Notes under the pieces: generated by a model
Database searches by the model: none
Seen by the model: only the letters and a program-made list of their open reading frames with translations
Told to the model about the DNA's origin: nothing
Assembly (NCBI RefSeq): GCF_002262885.1
Contig: NZ_NKYF01000002.1
Location: 372,001-436,000, forward strand
Length of the DNA stretch: 64,000 bases
From: Pseudonocardia sp. MH-G8
GTDB taxonomy: Bacteria; Actinomycetota; Actinomycetes; Mycobacteriales; Pseudonocardiaceae
Reading direction: 5' to 3'
Translations under genes and position numbers: made by a program
Shown here: piece after piece, positions 47,929 through 57,668 of the stretch
How positions within the stretch are numbered: position 1 is the stretch's first letter
Layout of the letters: each line of letters begins with the position of its first letter

Positions 47929-50697
47929 TCAGACGACCACGCCACCCAGCGCGGCCATCGCCGCCGCGCCCTTCTCCCGCTCCGCGCCGCCGGCCAGGAC
48001 CAGGCTGCGCGCCCACTGGTAGTGGCAGCCGGCGGCGTCGAGCGCGTCGGCCGCGGCGAGGATGCCACCACGATCGCCCGTGACGAGGGCCGCGGCCCGG
48101 TCGAGCAGGGCGGAGGTGACCACGTTGTCGCCGGTGGTGGCCCGGACCGAGGCGATCCGCTCGGCCGCGTCGGGCGCGCCGGCCAGCGCCGCGGCCTCCG
48201 CCCACGTCGCGGTGTACCACGGCCGCCAGATGCTCTGGTACCAGCGCCGACGCAGCTCCTGCGGCGGAACCTCCAGCAACCGCACCGCCTCGTCGGCGCG
48301 GCCGAGGTGCAGCAGCAGGAGCCCCTCGAAGAACACGGTGCAGTGCTGGTCGTCCGTCTGGCACGCGGTCGGCACCAGCGCGGAGAAGATCTGCAGCCAC
48401 TCGGCGCGAGCCTCGGTGTCGCCGCGCATCCCGTGCACGGTGGCCATCGCACGCGCCGCCCGGCGGAGGGTGGGCACGCGCGGGTTCCCGGCCCGCTCCC
48501 ACCCCTCCCGGAAGCGCGTGCCCGCGTCGATCGCGCGGTGCCAATCGCCTTCCAGGACGCACACCACGATCAGCCGCGCGACCGCGACGTGCCCGACCTC
48601 GCGGTGCAGGGGCAGGTCGCGGAGGCGCTCCGCGAGGCGGCGTGCCTCCCCGAGGTCACCTGCTGCGATGGCCGACTCCGCCGCCATCACGTGCGCGTCG
48701 GAGAGCTCGAAACTGGCGCCGGGGTCGAGCGCGACAGGAGCCAGCAGCTCGATCCGGCGCCGCGCGCTCGCCAGGGCGGCGCGGCTCTCGCCGCGGGAGA
48801 GCTGGATCGTGGTGAGCCGGTCCAGCACACCGCTCTCGAACAGCGGGTCACCGGAGCGCTGGGCGACCTCCAGCGCCGCGCGGACGAGCTCCGTGGCGTC
48901 CCCATCGGTCTCCGGGACGGCGAACGCCTCCGCCGCCGCGATCCCCGCCAGGGCCTGCGGGTCGTCGCCCGCGTACCGGCGGGCTTCGTCGAGCAACGCG
49001 CTCACCGACACCGTGGAAGGAGGCGCGGTCATGGTGCCGGCCGCCCGGTTCCACAGCTCCGCGGCCCGCGCGAGGTCCACGGCCGCGGCGGCCGGGTCGC
49101 CCGCGCGCACCGCGGCATCGGCGGCCGCGCGATGCAGCCGGATCGCGTCGTCACCCGCGAGCCGTCCCCCGGCCACGCTCGCGGCCCGGTGCAGCGCCGC
49201 GGCCGCGCGCTGCGGGTCGGGCGCCAGGTCGGCGGCCTGCTCGAAGCGCCATTGCGCCTCGCCCGCGATGCCGCGACGGTGGCACAGCGTGGCGAGCAGG
49301 GCCTTGCCCTCGTACGCGTCGGGCGAGCCGGTGGCCACCGCCCAGCCGAGGGCAGCGCGCAGCTCGTCGGCGAGCCGGTCGAACTGCGTTCGCCAGCCCG
49401 CCGTGTCGACGGAGCCGTCGGCGAGCAGCTCGGCGCCGGCCTCCCGCGCCCACCCCAGGTGACGCGCCCGGCACCCGTCGAGCTCGCCCTCGTCCTCGAG
49501 CTGCTCCACGCCGTACTGGCGGACCGCCTCCAACGCCCGGTAGCGGGTGCCGTCGGGGCCCGCGGTGGGCACGAGCAGGCTGTGGTCGGCGAGCGCCGCG
49601 AGGTGGTTGCCGACATCGTGCTCCGACACCGGTGGCGAGCCGGCCACCGCCGCCGCGCTCCCGACGCGGAACGGGCCGGCGAACACCGCGACCCGCCGCA
49701 GCACCGCCCGGGCCTGCGGATCCAGCAGCGCGCAGCTCCAGTCCAGCGTGGAGCGCAGCGAGCGGTGCCTGCTGTCGACGCGGCGCGCCCCGGTGAGCAG
49801 CTGCAGCCGGTGGGCGAGCCCGGTCTCCAGCCCGTCGACGCCGAGCGCGGGCAGCCGGGCGGCAGCCAGCTCGATGGCCAGGGGCACGCCGTCGAGAGCG
49901 CGGCACACGCGCGCGACCCGGCGCCGGTCCCCGTCGCCGATCTCGACGCCGGCGGCCGCGGCACGCTCCGCGAACAGCGCGACGGCGTCACCGTCCGGGT
50001 CCTCCTCGGCCGCGGACATGCCGGCCACCGGGAACACGCGCTCGAACGGCAGCAGCAGCCGCGCCCGGCTCGTGGTCAGCACGACGACGTCCGGACCGTG
50101 GGCGAGCAACCGCTCCACCAGCTCGGCCACGCCGTCGAGGAGGTGCTCGCAGTTGTCCAGGAGCAGCAACGTGCGCCGCCGGGTGGCCCAGTCGAGCACC
50201 GTCTGCTGGCGGGTGCGGCCCTGCTGCTCGGCCAGCCCCAACGCCGCCGCCACCGTCGGAGCGATCATGGACGCGTCGGTGACCGGGACGAGATCGACAT
50301 ACCAGACGCCGTCGGCGAACCGCTCGGCGACGTCACCGGCCACGGCGAGCGCGAGGCGGGTCTTGCCCACGCCACCAGGGCCGACGGCGCTGAGCAGCCG
50401 CTCCCCGTGGAGCATGGCGGCCAGCTCGGCCCGCTCCCGGGCGCGGCCGACGAACGAGGTGAGCGCAGGCGGGAGCGCGGGCGACGGAACCGCCGCCGTG
50501 CGCTGCCCGGAGAGGAGTGTGAGCGCCCTGCGGTCCTGGGCGCCGAGCTTGCGCAGCAGCGACGACACGTGGCTCTCGACCGTGCGGACCGAGATGAACA
50601 GCCGCGCGGCGATCTCGGCGTTGCTCAGGTGCTCCCCGACAGCAGACAGCACCTCGGCCTCACGTGCCGAGACGGAGGTGTCCGCGGTGTGCCCCAC
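47929..50697 (-). CDS. LuxR-type regulator with NB-ARC-like ATPase and TPR
   Basis: 922 aa. Unusually, the LuxR helix-turn-helix is at the N-terminus (about 8-62: SAREAEVLSAVGEHLSNAEI, then FISVRTVESHVSSLLRKLG). ATPase with Walker A GPGGVGKT (106-113) and LLLLDNCEHLLD as Walker B; the rest is helical repeats. Related to large ATPase regulators (AfsR/LAL-like) with HTH and ATPase order reversed. Target unknown. Confidence 0.85.
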   Translation of the reverse strand: MGHTADTSVSAREAEVLSAVGEHLSNAEIAARLFISVRTVESHVSSLLRKLGAQDRRALTLLSGQRTAAVPSPALPPALTSFVGRARERAELAAMLHGERLLSAVGPGGVGKTRLALAVAGDVAERFADGVWYVDLVPVTDASMIAPTVAAALGLAEQQGRTRQQTVLDWATRRRTLLLLDNCEHLLDGVAELVERLLAHGPDVVVLTTSRARLLLPFERVFPVAGMSAAEEDPDGDAVALFAERAAAAGVEIGDGDRRRVARVCRALDGVPLAIELAAARLPALGVDGLETGLAHRLQLLTGARRVDSRHRSLRSTLDWSCALLDPQARAVLRRVAVFAGPFRVGSAAAVAGSPPVSEHDVGNHLAALADHSLLVPTAGPDGTRYRALEAVRQYGVEQLEDEGELDGCRARHLGWAREAGAELLADGSVDTAGWRTQFDRLADELRAALGWAVATGSPDAYEGKALLATLCHRRGIAGEAQWRFEQAADLAPDPQRAAAALHRAASVAGGRLAGDDAIRLHRAAADAAVRAGDPAAAAVDLARAAELWNRAAGTMTAPPSTVSVSALLDEARRYAGDDPQALAGIAAAEAFAVPETDGDATELVRAALEVAQRSGDPLFESGVLDRLTTIQLSRGESRAALASARRRIELLAPVALDPGASFELSDAHVMAAESAIAAGDLGEARRLAERLRDLPLHREVGHVAVARLIVVCVLEGDWHRAIDAGTRFREGWERAGNPRVPTLRRAARAMATVHGMRGDTEARAEWLQIFSALVPTACQTDDQHCTVFFEGLLLLHLGRADEAVRLLEVPPQELRRRWYQSIWRPWYTATWAEAAALAGAPDAAERIASVRATTGDNVVTSALLDRAAALVTGDRGGILAAADALDAAGCHYQWARSLVLAGGAEREKGAAAMAALGGVVV

Positions 50698-50746
50698 CCG
50701 GTCGATTCTGCCGGACGGCGCCGACGAACCCTGCCTCCCGCGACGC

Positions 50747-51898
50747 TCAGCCGCGCTGCAACGCGCTCATCATCGCCTCGACCGCGATCTCCGGCTTCAC
50801 GTTCTGGTCCAGGGCCGTGCGGCACGCCAGCACGGCCTCCAACCGGCGCAGCACCGACTCCGGCTTCCAGTCCGTGGCGGCGCGGCGCGTGTCGGCCTCC
50901 CGGTCGGGATGGGTGAGCGGCACCTGCGCCCCGCTGCCGACGACCAGCGCGTCGCGCAGGAACCCCGCCAGGTCGACGAGCGCGCGGTCCAGCGCATCGC
51001 GCTGGGTGCGGGTGTTGCGCGACTTCTGCTGGCGCTCCAGGTCGCGCTCCGCGGCCCGGGCCCCGCGCGCGGCGGCCGCCACGCCCTTGCCGGTGCCGCC
51101 GGCTCCCATCGCGACCGCGAGCTCCTCGCGCTCCGCGGCGTCACGGCTCTCGCTCAGCTCGCCCGCCTCCGACTTCGCGTCGCGGACCAGGTCGCCCGCG
51201 TAGGAGAACGCGTCGCCCAGCGTGCGCACCCGCAGCGGCAGGCCCAGCACCAGCTCGCGGTGGGAGCGGGCGGCGTCGTCGCGGGCGAGCCTCCGGGCCC
51301 GGCCCACGTGCCCGCCCGAGACGGACGCGGCCCAGCTCGCGGTCTCGGGATCGATCCCGTCGCGGCGGACCAGCACGTCGGCGATGGCAGGCGCCGCCGG
51401 CGTGCGCAGCGGGACCGGCCGGCACCGGGACCGGATGGTGACCGACACGTCCTCGGGGTGGTCGGACGGAGCGCACAGCAGGAAGATCGTCTGCTCCGGC
51501 GGCTCCTCGATCGACTTCAGCAGCGCGTTGGCCGCGTTCTCGGTGAGCCGGTCGGCGTCGGTGATGATCAGGATCTGGTAGCGGCCGGTGGCCGGGCGGC
51601 GGGCCGCCTGCTGCACCAGCTGCCGCATCGACTTCACCGAGATCGACAGCCCCTCGGGCACGACCTCGCGCACGTCGGAGTGGGTGCCCGCCATCACGGT
51701 GTGGCACGTGCTGCACTCGCCGCACCCGTGCTGCGGGCACTGCAGTGCCGCGGCGAAGGCGCGGGCGGCCACGGAGCGACCGGAGCCGGGCGGCCCGGTG
51801 AACAGCCACGCGTGGGTCATCGCGGACGGGTCGGACGCTGCCGCGCTCAGCTCCGCGACGGCAGCGGGCTGGCCGACCACCTCGTCCCAGACCGTCAC
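50747..51898 (-). CDS. holB: DNA polymerase III delta' subunit
   Basis: 383 aa from GTG 51898, overlapping the stop of the dTMP kinase gene by four bases. Clamp-loader AAA+ fold: the P-loop is GPPGSGRS, with Arg in place of the catalytic Lys, as expected for the non-hydrolysing delta' subunit. A zinc module CPQHGCGECSTC and the segment ENAANALLKSIEEPPEQTIF follow. Part of the clamp loader with gamma/tau and delta. Confidence 0.9.
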   Translation of the reverse strand: MTVWDEVVGQPAAVAELSAAASDPSAMTHAWLFTGPPGSGRSVAARAFAAALQCPQHGCGECSTCHTVMAGTHSDVREVVPEGLSISVKSMRQLVQQAARRPATGRYQILIITDADRLTENAANALLKSIEEPPEQTIFLLCAPSDHPEDVSVTIRSRCRPVPLRTPAAPAIADVLVRRDGIDPETASWAASVSGGHVGRARRLARDDAARSHRELVLGLPLRVRTLGDAFSYAGDLVRDAKSEAGELSESRDAAEREELAVAMGAGGTGKGVAAAARGARAAERDLERQQKSRNTRTQRDALDRALVDLAGFLRDALVVGSGAQVPLTHPDREADTRRAATDWKPESVLRRLEAVLACRTALDQNVKPEIAVEAMMSALQRG

Positions 51899-53895
51899 GG
51901 CGCCACCTCCGCGTCGGCCGGCCGCTGCGCCGGCTCGGGCAGCACCGGTGCCAGCCCGCGGAAGACGCGCTCGGCCACCTCGTCGGGCGAGCCGTCGGCG
52001 TCGACGACGACGTAGCGGTGCGGCTCCGCGGCCGCCATCCGCGTGAGCAGGCGCTGCACCCGCACGTGTTCCTCCCCGGCCACGCCGACCGTTCGCGGCG
52101 CGGCATCCGACGGTGCCCTGTCCAGCAGCACGGACACGTCCGGCCGCAACCGGCCGGTGGCCCACGCCGCGAGGTTCTCCAGCTCGCCGGTGTCGAGCTC
52201 GACGTGCCCGCCCGCCGCCACGCCGAACTGCACCAGCGGGCTGACCAGGAAGCGGTCGACGACCACCACCGCGCCCTGCACCAGCGCCGGGCGGATCACC
52301 CGCTCGACCTGGTCGGCCCGCACGGCCGCGGCGGCCAGCGCCTTCGCACGCGCCCCGGACAGCGCCGCCTCCCGGGTGGCGGCGCTCCAGCGCTCCCGGT
52401 CGCGCTGGCCGCCGTCGGGCACGACGACCGGGTAGCCCGCCGCGCGCAACCGCTCGGCCAGCCGCGCGGCCTGCTCGGTGGTCTCCTCCGCGGGAGCGCC
52501 CTCCACGGCGATCAGCACGCCCGCACCCTGGCGCGGCTCGCCACGCCGCAGCGCCGCCAGCAGGTCGGGCAGGATCGGTTCGGTGCGCCGGTCGTCCATC
52601 TGCCGGTAGGCCAACATCCCCACGACGGAGGCCACCGCACCACCGGCGAGCATCACGACCCGGGTGCCGTCGATCAGGAACGGGTAGCCGAAGACGTCGA
52701 CGCGGCGGGCGCTCACGAGGCCGACGATGACCGGGACCAGCGCCATCGAGCCGAGCAGCGTGAGCCGCACGATGGACTGCACGAACGCGACGATCCGGCC
52801 GCGGATCTCGTCGGCCACCTGCAAGCCGATGATCGTGAGGCCGGTGAGGAACGCGATACCGGCGAACCCGCCGACCAGCATCACCGCGCCGATGGCCACG
52901 AACAGGTGCGGGCTCACCGCCACCAGCACGAGCGCGACGCCGGCCGCGACGATCGCCGCCCCGAAAAGGCGGTTGTGCGGGATCCGGCGGGCCATCCGCG
53001 GCGCCGCGCCCATGCCCAGCGCGAGCCCGATGAACACCGACGCGAACAGCACCCCGTACGCCGCGTTGCCGCCACCGAGGCTGGCCGCGTACAGGGTGGC
53101 GGATCCGACCACGGTGCCGCCGGCGGCGAACGCGCCGATGATGCCGATGACCAGCCCGCGGATGAGCGGGGTGCGCACGACGAACGTGGCGCCGTCACGG
53201 AGCAGCGCGAGCAGGCCCGGCGCGGCGGCGCGCTGCTCGGTGGCGCGTCCGGAGATCTCCGGGATCCGGAAGAGCACGGTGAGCGCGATGATCAGGTACG
53301 CCACCCCGCTGAGCACCAGCGCGAGGAACACGGTGGGCAACGCCGAATCCGCGCCCCCGAAGAACCCACCGACGCTGGACAACACCGTGAACAGGCCGGA
53401 CGCCGTGATCACAGCGACGCCGTAGGTCATCACCAGGTTGAGCTGGTTGGCCGTCTCGACCTGGTCGGGCCTGCGCAGCAGGTTCGGCACCGACGCGTCC
53501 TTCGACGGGATCCAGAACAGCGCGCAGATCTCGATCAGGAAGGTGGCGATGAACAGCCACCACAGCGATCCGACGAGCGGGATGGACACGAAGAGGACGA
53601 ACCGCAGCAGGTCGCACACCACCATGACCCGGCGGCGGTCGAACTTGTCGGCGAGCGCGCCGGCCAACGGCCCCAGCACCAGCGCGGGCAGCAGCTTGGT
53701 GGCCACCACGCCGCCGAGCGCGAAGCTCTGCGCGGTGTAACCGCTGGTGAGCTGGGTGGCGAGCGCGGACAATGCGAGCAGGCTCATCCAGTCGCAGATG
53801 CCCGCGACGGACGTGACCAGCCACAGCCGCCGGAACGCCGGGATGGCCAGCACGCTGCGGACCCGGTGGGAGGTGGGCGCGGACAACCGCGGCAC
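51895..53895 (-). CDS. tmk: MFS transporter-dTMP kinase fusion with degenerate P-loop
   Basis: 666 aa. Residues about 10-420 form a 12-helix MFS transporter; from about 455 a thymidylate-kinase-like domain follows. The position of the kinase P-loop reads VEGAPAEETTEQAARL, lacking the G-K-(S/T) residues; VVVDRFLVSPLVQF replaces the usual DRYxxS motif with DRFxxS. The fusion is known in actinomycetes, but this P-loop suggests the kinase half has lost activity or changed role. The gene order tmk-holB is conserved in bacteria. Confidence 0.8.
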   Translation of the reverse strand: MPRLSAPTSHRVRSVLAIPAFRRLWLVTSVAGICDWMSLLALSALATQLTSGYTAQSFALGGVVATKLLPALVLGPLAGALADKFDRRRVMVVCDLLRFVLFVSIPLVGSLWWLFIATFLIEICALFWIPSKDASVPNLLRRPDQVETANQLNLVMTYGVAVITASGLFTVLSSVGGFFGGADSALPTVFLALVLSGVAYLIIALTVLFRIPEISGRATEQRAAAPGLLALLRDGATFVVRTPLIRGLVIGIIGAFAAGGTVVGSATLYAASLGGGNAAYGVLFASVFIGLALGMGAAPRMARRIPHNRLFGAAIVAAGVALVLVAVSPHLFVAIGAVMLVGGFAGIAFLTGLTIIGLQVADEIRGRIVAFVQSIVRLTLLGSMALVPVIVGLVSARRVDVFGYPFLIDGTRVVMLAGGAVASVVGMLAYRQMDDRRTEPILPDLLAALRRGEPRQGAGVLIAVEGAPAEETTEQAARLAERLRAAGYPVVVPDGGQRDRERWSAATREAALSGARAKALAAAAVRADQVERVIRPALVQGAVVVVDRFLVSPLVQFGVAAGGHVELDTGELENLAAWATGRLRPDVSVLLDRAPSDAAPRTVGVAGEEHVRVQRLLTRMAAAEPHRYVVVDADGSPDEVAERVFRGLAPVLPEPAQRPADAEVAP

Positions 53896-54106
53896 CTCCC
53901 CCGCGCTGCGGGATGGAGAGGGCTCGGGCGCGATCGCTCCTCACCTCCTCGGCGGGCGGGCCGCGTACCAGCGGGTGCTCAGGCCGGACGCGGGCTCGCC
54001 GTCCGCCGACAGGGTAGTCGGCGGTGCTGACAGGCTCCGGACCTGGGCGGTAGCCAGTCACAGTGGCCTCTCAGCACGACCTCCAGGTACCCGGTGCGCG
54101 GGCGTT

Positions 54107-54550
54107 TCACCACGGGTGGTCCAGGATCGCGGCCACCATCTGCACGACGATCACCGTGAACACCAGCACGAAGAACAACGTGAACAGCCGCGATCCGACC
54201 CGGCCCCGGGTGATGCGCGACAACCCGAGGATCGCCGGGTCGGGGACGACCCGGGGACGCGGCGGCAGCTCGTGGCGGTCGGATGGCACGGCGGGGCGGC
54301 GCTGCCGTGGCACCACAGGGGGTGGCGCCGGCGCCCGGACGTCGTCGCCCGGCGGCCCGTCCCCGGCAGGCGCAGCCCGAGGCTCGGGGACGGCGGCGTC
54401 GGCGCCCGAGCCGTCCCGGCCGAACCGCCGATCACCCGGCCCCACCGTCACGGGGACGCATGGTAGATCGGTGATCCGTCCGATGCCGGGAGGACGCGGA
54501 GCGCGCGCCGCGCCGATCCCACCGTCGGTCGATCCCGCAGCGCGACTCAC
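54107..54550 (-). CDS. Pro-rich single-pass membrane protein
   Basis: 147 aa, or about 114 aa from GTG 54451. Mostly Pro/Arg/Asp-rich and disordered, ending in one hydrophobic helix (RLFTLFFVLVFTVIVVQMVAAIL) with a short outside tail. No family recognised. Lies between the MFS-kinase fusion and the penicillin-binding protein. Confidence 0.55.
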   Translation of the reverse strand: MSRAAGSTDGGIGAARAPRPPGIGRITDLPCVPVTVGPGDRRFGRDGSGADAAVPEPRAAPAGDGPPGDDVRAPAPPPVVPRQRRPAVPSDRHELPPRPRVVPDPAILGLSRITRGRVGSRLFTLFFVLVFTVIVVQMVAAILDHPW

Positions 54551-54634
54551 GTACGGCGAGACTCCGACTCGCGGGTGGGTGGGGTGCCACCCCTTCCGCG
54601 AGTCGGGGTCTCGATGCGCGTGTGTCGCCGGCGC

Positions 54635-57028
54635 TCAGTCGCCGTCGCCGCCGCCGTCGTCCCCGTCGTCACCATCGCCGCCGTCCCCGTCATCCCCGTC
54701 GTCGTCCTCGCCGGGAGCGGCGGGAGGTGGCGGCACGGTGCCACTGCTGACGCTGAGCTCGATCGTCTCGCCGGGCAGGGCGGAGCCGTTCGGGTTCTGC
54801 CCCACGACGGTGCCGCGTTCGGCGGCGTTGTCGACGCTGCGCGCGGACACGGCCCAACCGGCCCGTTCGAGCTCCCCACGCGCCTCGTTCTCCGGGTCGC
54901 CGATCACGTCGGGCACCCGCGACTCCGCGCCGCCCTCCAGGTAGCGCTCCTCCACCGGGGGCAGCGGGAGCACCGGCTGGTTCGCGAGCACCGACTGCAT
55001 CGTGCCGAACCACGTCTCCGCGGGGGTCTTGCCACCGAAGATGTTGCCGCTGCGGCAGGCGAAGGGCGCGCCCCCGCTGTCGCAGAGCGGGCGCGGGGCG
55101 CGCGAGTTGTCGAACGTGATCACCGCGCCGGACATCTGCGGCACGAATCCCAGGAACGCCGCCGACTTGTGCTGCTGGGTGGTACCGGTCTTGCCCGACA
55201 TCGGACGGTTCCACCCGACCTCACCGGCCGCGCGGGCCGCCGTGCCGCCGGGGAGGTCGTCCTTGCTGAGCGCGTTGACCATCGCGTTGGCCAGCCCCGG
55301 CTCGACCGCCTGCTCGCACGGCGCCTCGGTGATGGGAACCGGGTTGCCCTCCGAGTCGGTGACCGACTCGATCGGGCTGGGCGGGCACCAGGTGCCGTCG
55401 CTGGACAGGGTAGCACCGACGTTGGACAGTTCGAGGACGCTCGTCGGGCTCACCCCGAGGGTGAACGAGGCGAGGTTCTGGGCCTTGGTGACCTCGGCGA
55501 TCGAGCGGTCCGTGGCCCGGCCGGTGCCCGGGTCGACGAACGGGGTGGTGGCCAGGGAGCGCATGCCCAGCCGGACCGCCATGTCCACCACCGGCGGGAC
55601 GCCGGTGAACTCCTCCAGCTTGATGAACGCGGTGTTGGGCGACTGCGCCAGAGCGTCGGTGAGGCTCAGCCGCGGCGCGTAGTTGTCGCTGGAGTTGGCC
55701 ACCGGGAGGGGGCGGCCGCCGCCGTCGGTGTAGATCGGCGAGGCGTACCCGCTCGGCGGAACCGTGAGCTGGTAGTTGATGCCCAGCCCCTTCTCCAGCG
55801 CGGTGGCGGAGGTGAAGACCTTGTAGACCGAGCCGGCACCGAGGTTGACCGGCTCGTACGGCAGTCCGTAGCTCGTCTCCAGCTCCTCGGCGTCCAGCCC
55901 GAAGGTGCGGCTCGAGCCCATCGCGAGGACCCGGTGCTTCTCGGTGCCCGGCTCCACCAAGGACATGACGTTCGCGACGTTGGGCTGGTCCGGGGGCACC
56001 TCGGCGTCGAGTGCGGTCTTCATCTGCTGCAGCACGTTGCGGTCGAGGGTGCTCTTGATCGTGTAACCACCGCGGTTGAGCTGCTCGAGCGAGAACCCCG
56101 CCTCGGTCAGGTACTCGACCACGTACTTGCAGAAGAAGCCGGCGTCACCCGCGCCGTTGCAGCCGTTGGGCTGTGTGTTGAGCGGGTCGGCCAGGCCGAG
56201 CGGGGTGGCGAAGGCGGCCTGCGCCTGCGCCTCGTCGATCATCTGCTGGTCGCGCATCTGCTGGATGACGATGTTGCGCCGCTCGGTCGCCGCCTGCGGG
56301 TTGCGCACCGGGTCGAACGCCGAGGTGCTGTTGACCATGCCGGCGAGCAGGGCCGCCTGCGGCACGGTGAGCTGGTCGGGCGTGGTGTTGAAGTACAGCC
56401 GCGCAGCCGAGGCGATACCCGCCGCGCCGTTGCCGAACGAGACGATGTTCAGGTACCGGGTGAGGATCTCGTCCTTGGGCAGCGACTGCTCCATCTGGAG
56501 CGCGATCTGCGCTTCCTTGAGCTTGCGCGCCGGTGTCTGCTCGGTGGCCTTGAGCCGCTCCGTCTCGGTCTCCGCCGCGACGTAGAGCATGTAGTTCTTG
56601 ACGTACTGCTGGGTGAGCGTGGACGCGCCCTGCACGACGTCACCGGAGGCGGAGTTCGCGACCAGCGCACGCAGCGTGCCCTGCCAGTCGACGCCTTGGT
56701 GCTGGTAGAACCGCCGATCCTCGACAGCCACTATCGCGGCCTTCATCGCGGGGGAAATCTCGGCGGCCGTGACCGAATGACGGTTCTGGTTCTGCTCGAA
56801 GAACCGGGCGATGGGGGCGCCCGCCGAGTCGGTGACGGTGGTGGTCTGCGGCAGGGGACCGTCCACGAGGTCGGCGGAGACGGTGTTGACGCTGTCGCCC
56901 GTGTCGCTGGCGACCAGCCCGAGTCCCGCGGTGATCGGGAAGGCCATGCCCCCGACGACGATCCCGGCAAGGAGCCCGAGCCCGAGCAGCAGGCCGATCG
57001 GCCGGGCGAGATGGCGCGGGAAGCTCAC
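54635..57028 (-). CDS. ponA2: bifunctional penicillin-binding protein (PonA2-like) with PASTA domain
   Basis: 797 aa. N-terminal membrane anchor (residues 9-40). Glycosyltransferase 51 with VEDRRFYQHQGVDWQGTLRA and GASTLTQQ. Transpeptidase motifs: SxxK in GSVYKVFT, SxN in SPNTAF and KTG in SGKTGTT. A PASTA repeat (VPDVIGDPENEARGELERAG) precedes an Asp/Gly-rich tail. It makes and crosslinks peptidoglycan. Synteny with a WhiB gene and two ArsA-like ATPases matches the mycobacterial ponA2 locus (Rv3682). Confidence 0.85.
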   Translation of the reverse strand: MSFPRHLARPIGLLLGLGLLAGIVVGGMAFPITAGLGLVASDTGDSVNTVSADLVDGPLPQTTTVTDSAGAPIARFFEQNQNRHSVTAAEISPAMKAAIVAVEDRRFYQHQGVDWQGTLRALVANSASGDVVQGASTLTQQYVKNYMLYVAAETETERLKATEQTPARKLKEAQIALQMEQSLPKDEILTRYLNIVSFGNGAAGIASAARLYFNTTPDQLTVPQAALLAGMVNSTSAFDPVRNPQAATERRNIVIQQMRDQQMIDEAQAQAAFATPLGLADPLNTQPNGCNGAGDAGFFCKYVVEYLTEAGFSLEQLNRGGYTIKSTLDRNVLQQMKTALDAEVPPDQPNVANVMSLVEPGTEKHRVLAMGSSRTFGLDAEELETSYGLPYEPVNLGAGSVYKVFTSATALEKGLGINYQLTVPPSGYASPIYTDGGGRPLPVANSSDNYAPRLSLTDALAQSPNTAFIKLEEFTGVPPVVDMAVRLGMRSLATTPFVDPGTGRATDRSIAEVTKAQNLASFTLGVSPTSVLELSNVGATLSSDGTWCPPSPIESVTDSEGNPVPITEAPCEQAVEPGLANAMVNALSKDDLPGGTAARAAGEVGWNRPMSGKTGTTQQHKSAAFLGFVPQMSGAVITFDNSRAPRPLCDSGGAPFACRSGNIFGGKTPAETWFGTMQSVLANQPVLPLPPVEERYLEGGAESRVPDVIGDPENEARGELERAGWAVSARSVDNAAERGTVVGQNPNGSALPGETIELSVSSGTVPPPPAAPGEDDDGDDGDGGDGDDGDDGGGDGD

Positions 57029-57194
57029 AGGTCGTCAGGGTACGCGGGTGACCCCCCTTCGCCGGGCGGGTGACCCGTCCACGGATTGAGTAGTTTTGCT
57101 CGGTTTCCGATGGAACCGCGCGCTCTCAGAATTCGTCTGTGCTGGTCATGACGAGCACAGGGTTCATGCGTACGGGGATCCGGGGAGGACGACC

Positions 57195-57551
57195 ATGACG
57201 GGGCGGTGGAACTGGCGAGCAGCCGCGCGGTGCCGGACGACCGACGCCGACGGGCTCTTCGTCACGGGGGCACGCCAGCGTGAGGCGCGGGGGTTCTGCC
57301 GGGCGTGCCCGGTGCGCACCGAGTGCCTCGCCCACGCCCTGGACCGGCGCATCGAGTTCGGCGTCTGGGGCGGGATGACCGAGCGTGAGCGCCGCGCGCT
57401 CCTGCGGGCCCGCCCGGAGGTCCGGTCCTGGTACGACCTCCTGCACGACGCCCGCGCCGCGCACTACGCGTCCTCGGCGGAGGAGACGGCGGACGAGCTC
57501 GCGGCCGTGGACGAGCAGGAGGAGGAGCCGGATCTGCACGAATCGGCCTGA
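57195..57551 (+). CDS. whiB4: WhiB-family regulator (WhiB4-like)
   Basis: 118 aa from ATG 57195, with GGAGGA six bases upstream. Cluster cysteines C13, C35, C38 and C44, then GVWGG at 56-60 and a basic tail. Divergent from the penicillin-binding protein gene and followed by the ArsA-like pair, as whiB4 (Rv3681c) is in mycobacteria. Probably a redox-sensing regulator. Confidence 0.85.
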   Translation: MTGRWNWRAAARCRTTDADGLFVTGARQREARGFCRACPVRTECLAHALDRRIEFGVWGGMTERERRALLRARPEVRSWYDLLHDARAAHYASSAEETADELAAVDEQEEEPDLHESA

Positions 57552-57668
57552 GAGCCTCCAGGGCCGGCCGGCACGGCGTCGAGGTCAGCCGGGTCACCGA
57601 CGGCTTCGCTGATCATCGCCGCCCGTTCCATGATCAGGTCGACGTCAGGGTTCTCGCCGCCCACGCCC

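Noticed and set aside
47218-50916. 1232-aa plus-strand frame
   Set aside because: Antisense shadow of the LuxR-type regulator.
52018-54030. 670-aa plus-strand frame
   Set aside because: Antisense shadow of the MFS-kinase fusion, rich in His/Asp/Arg without a fold.
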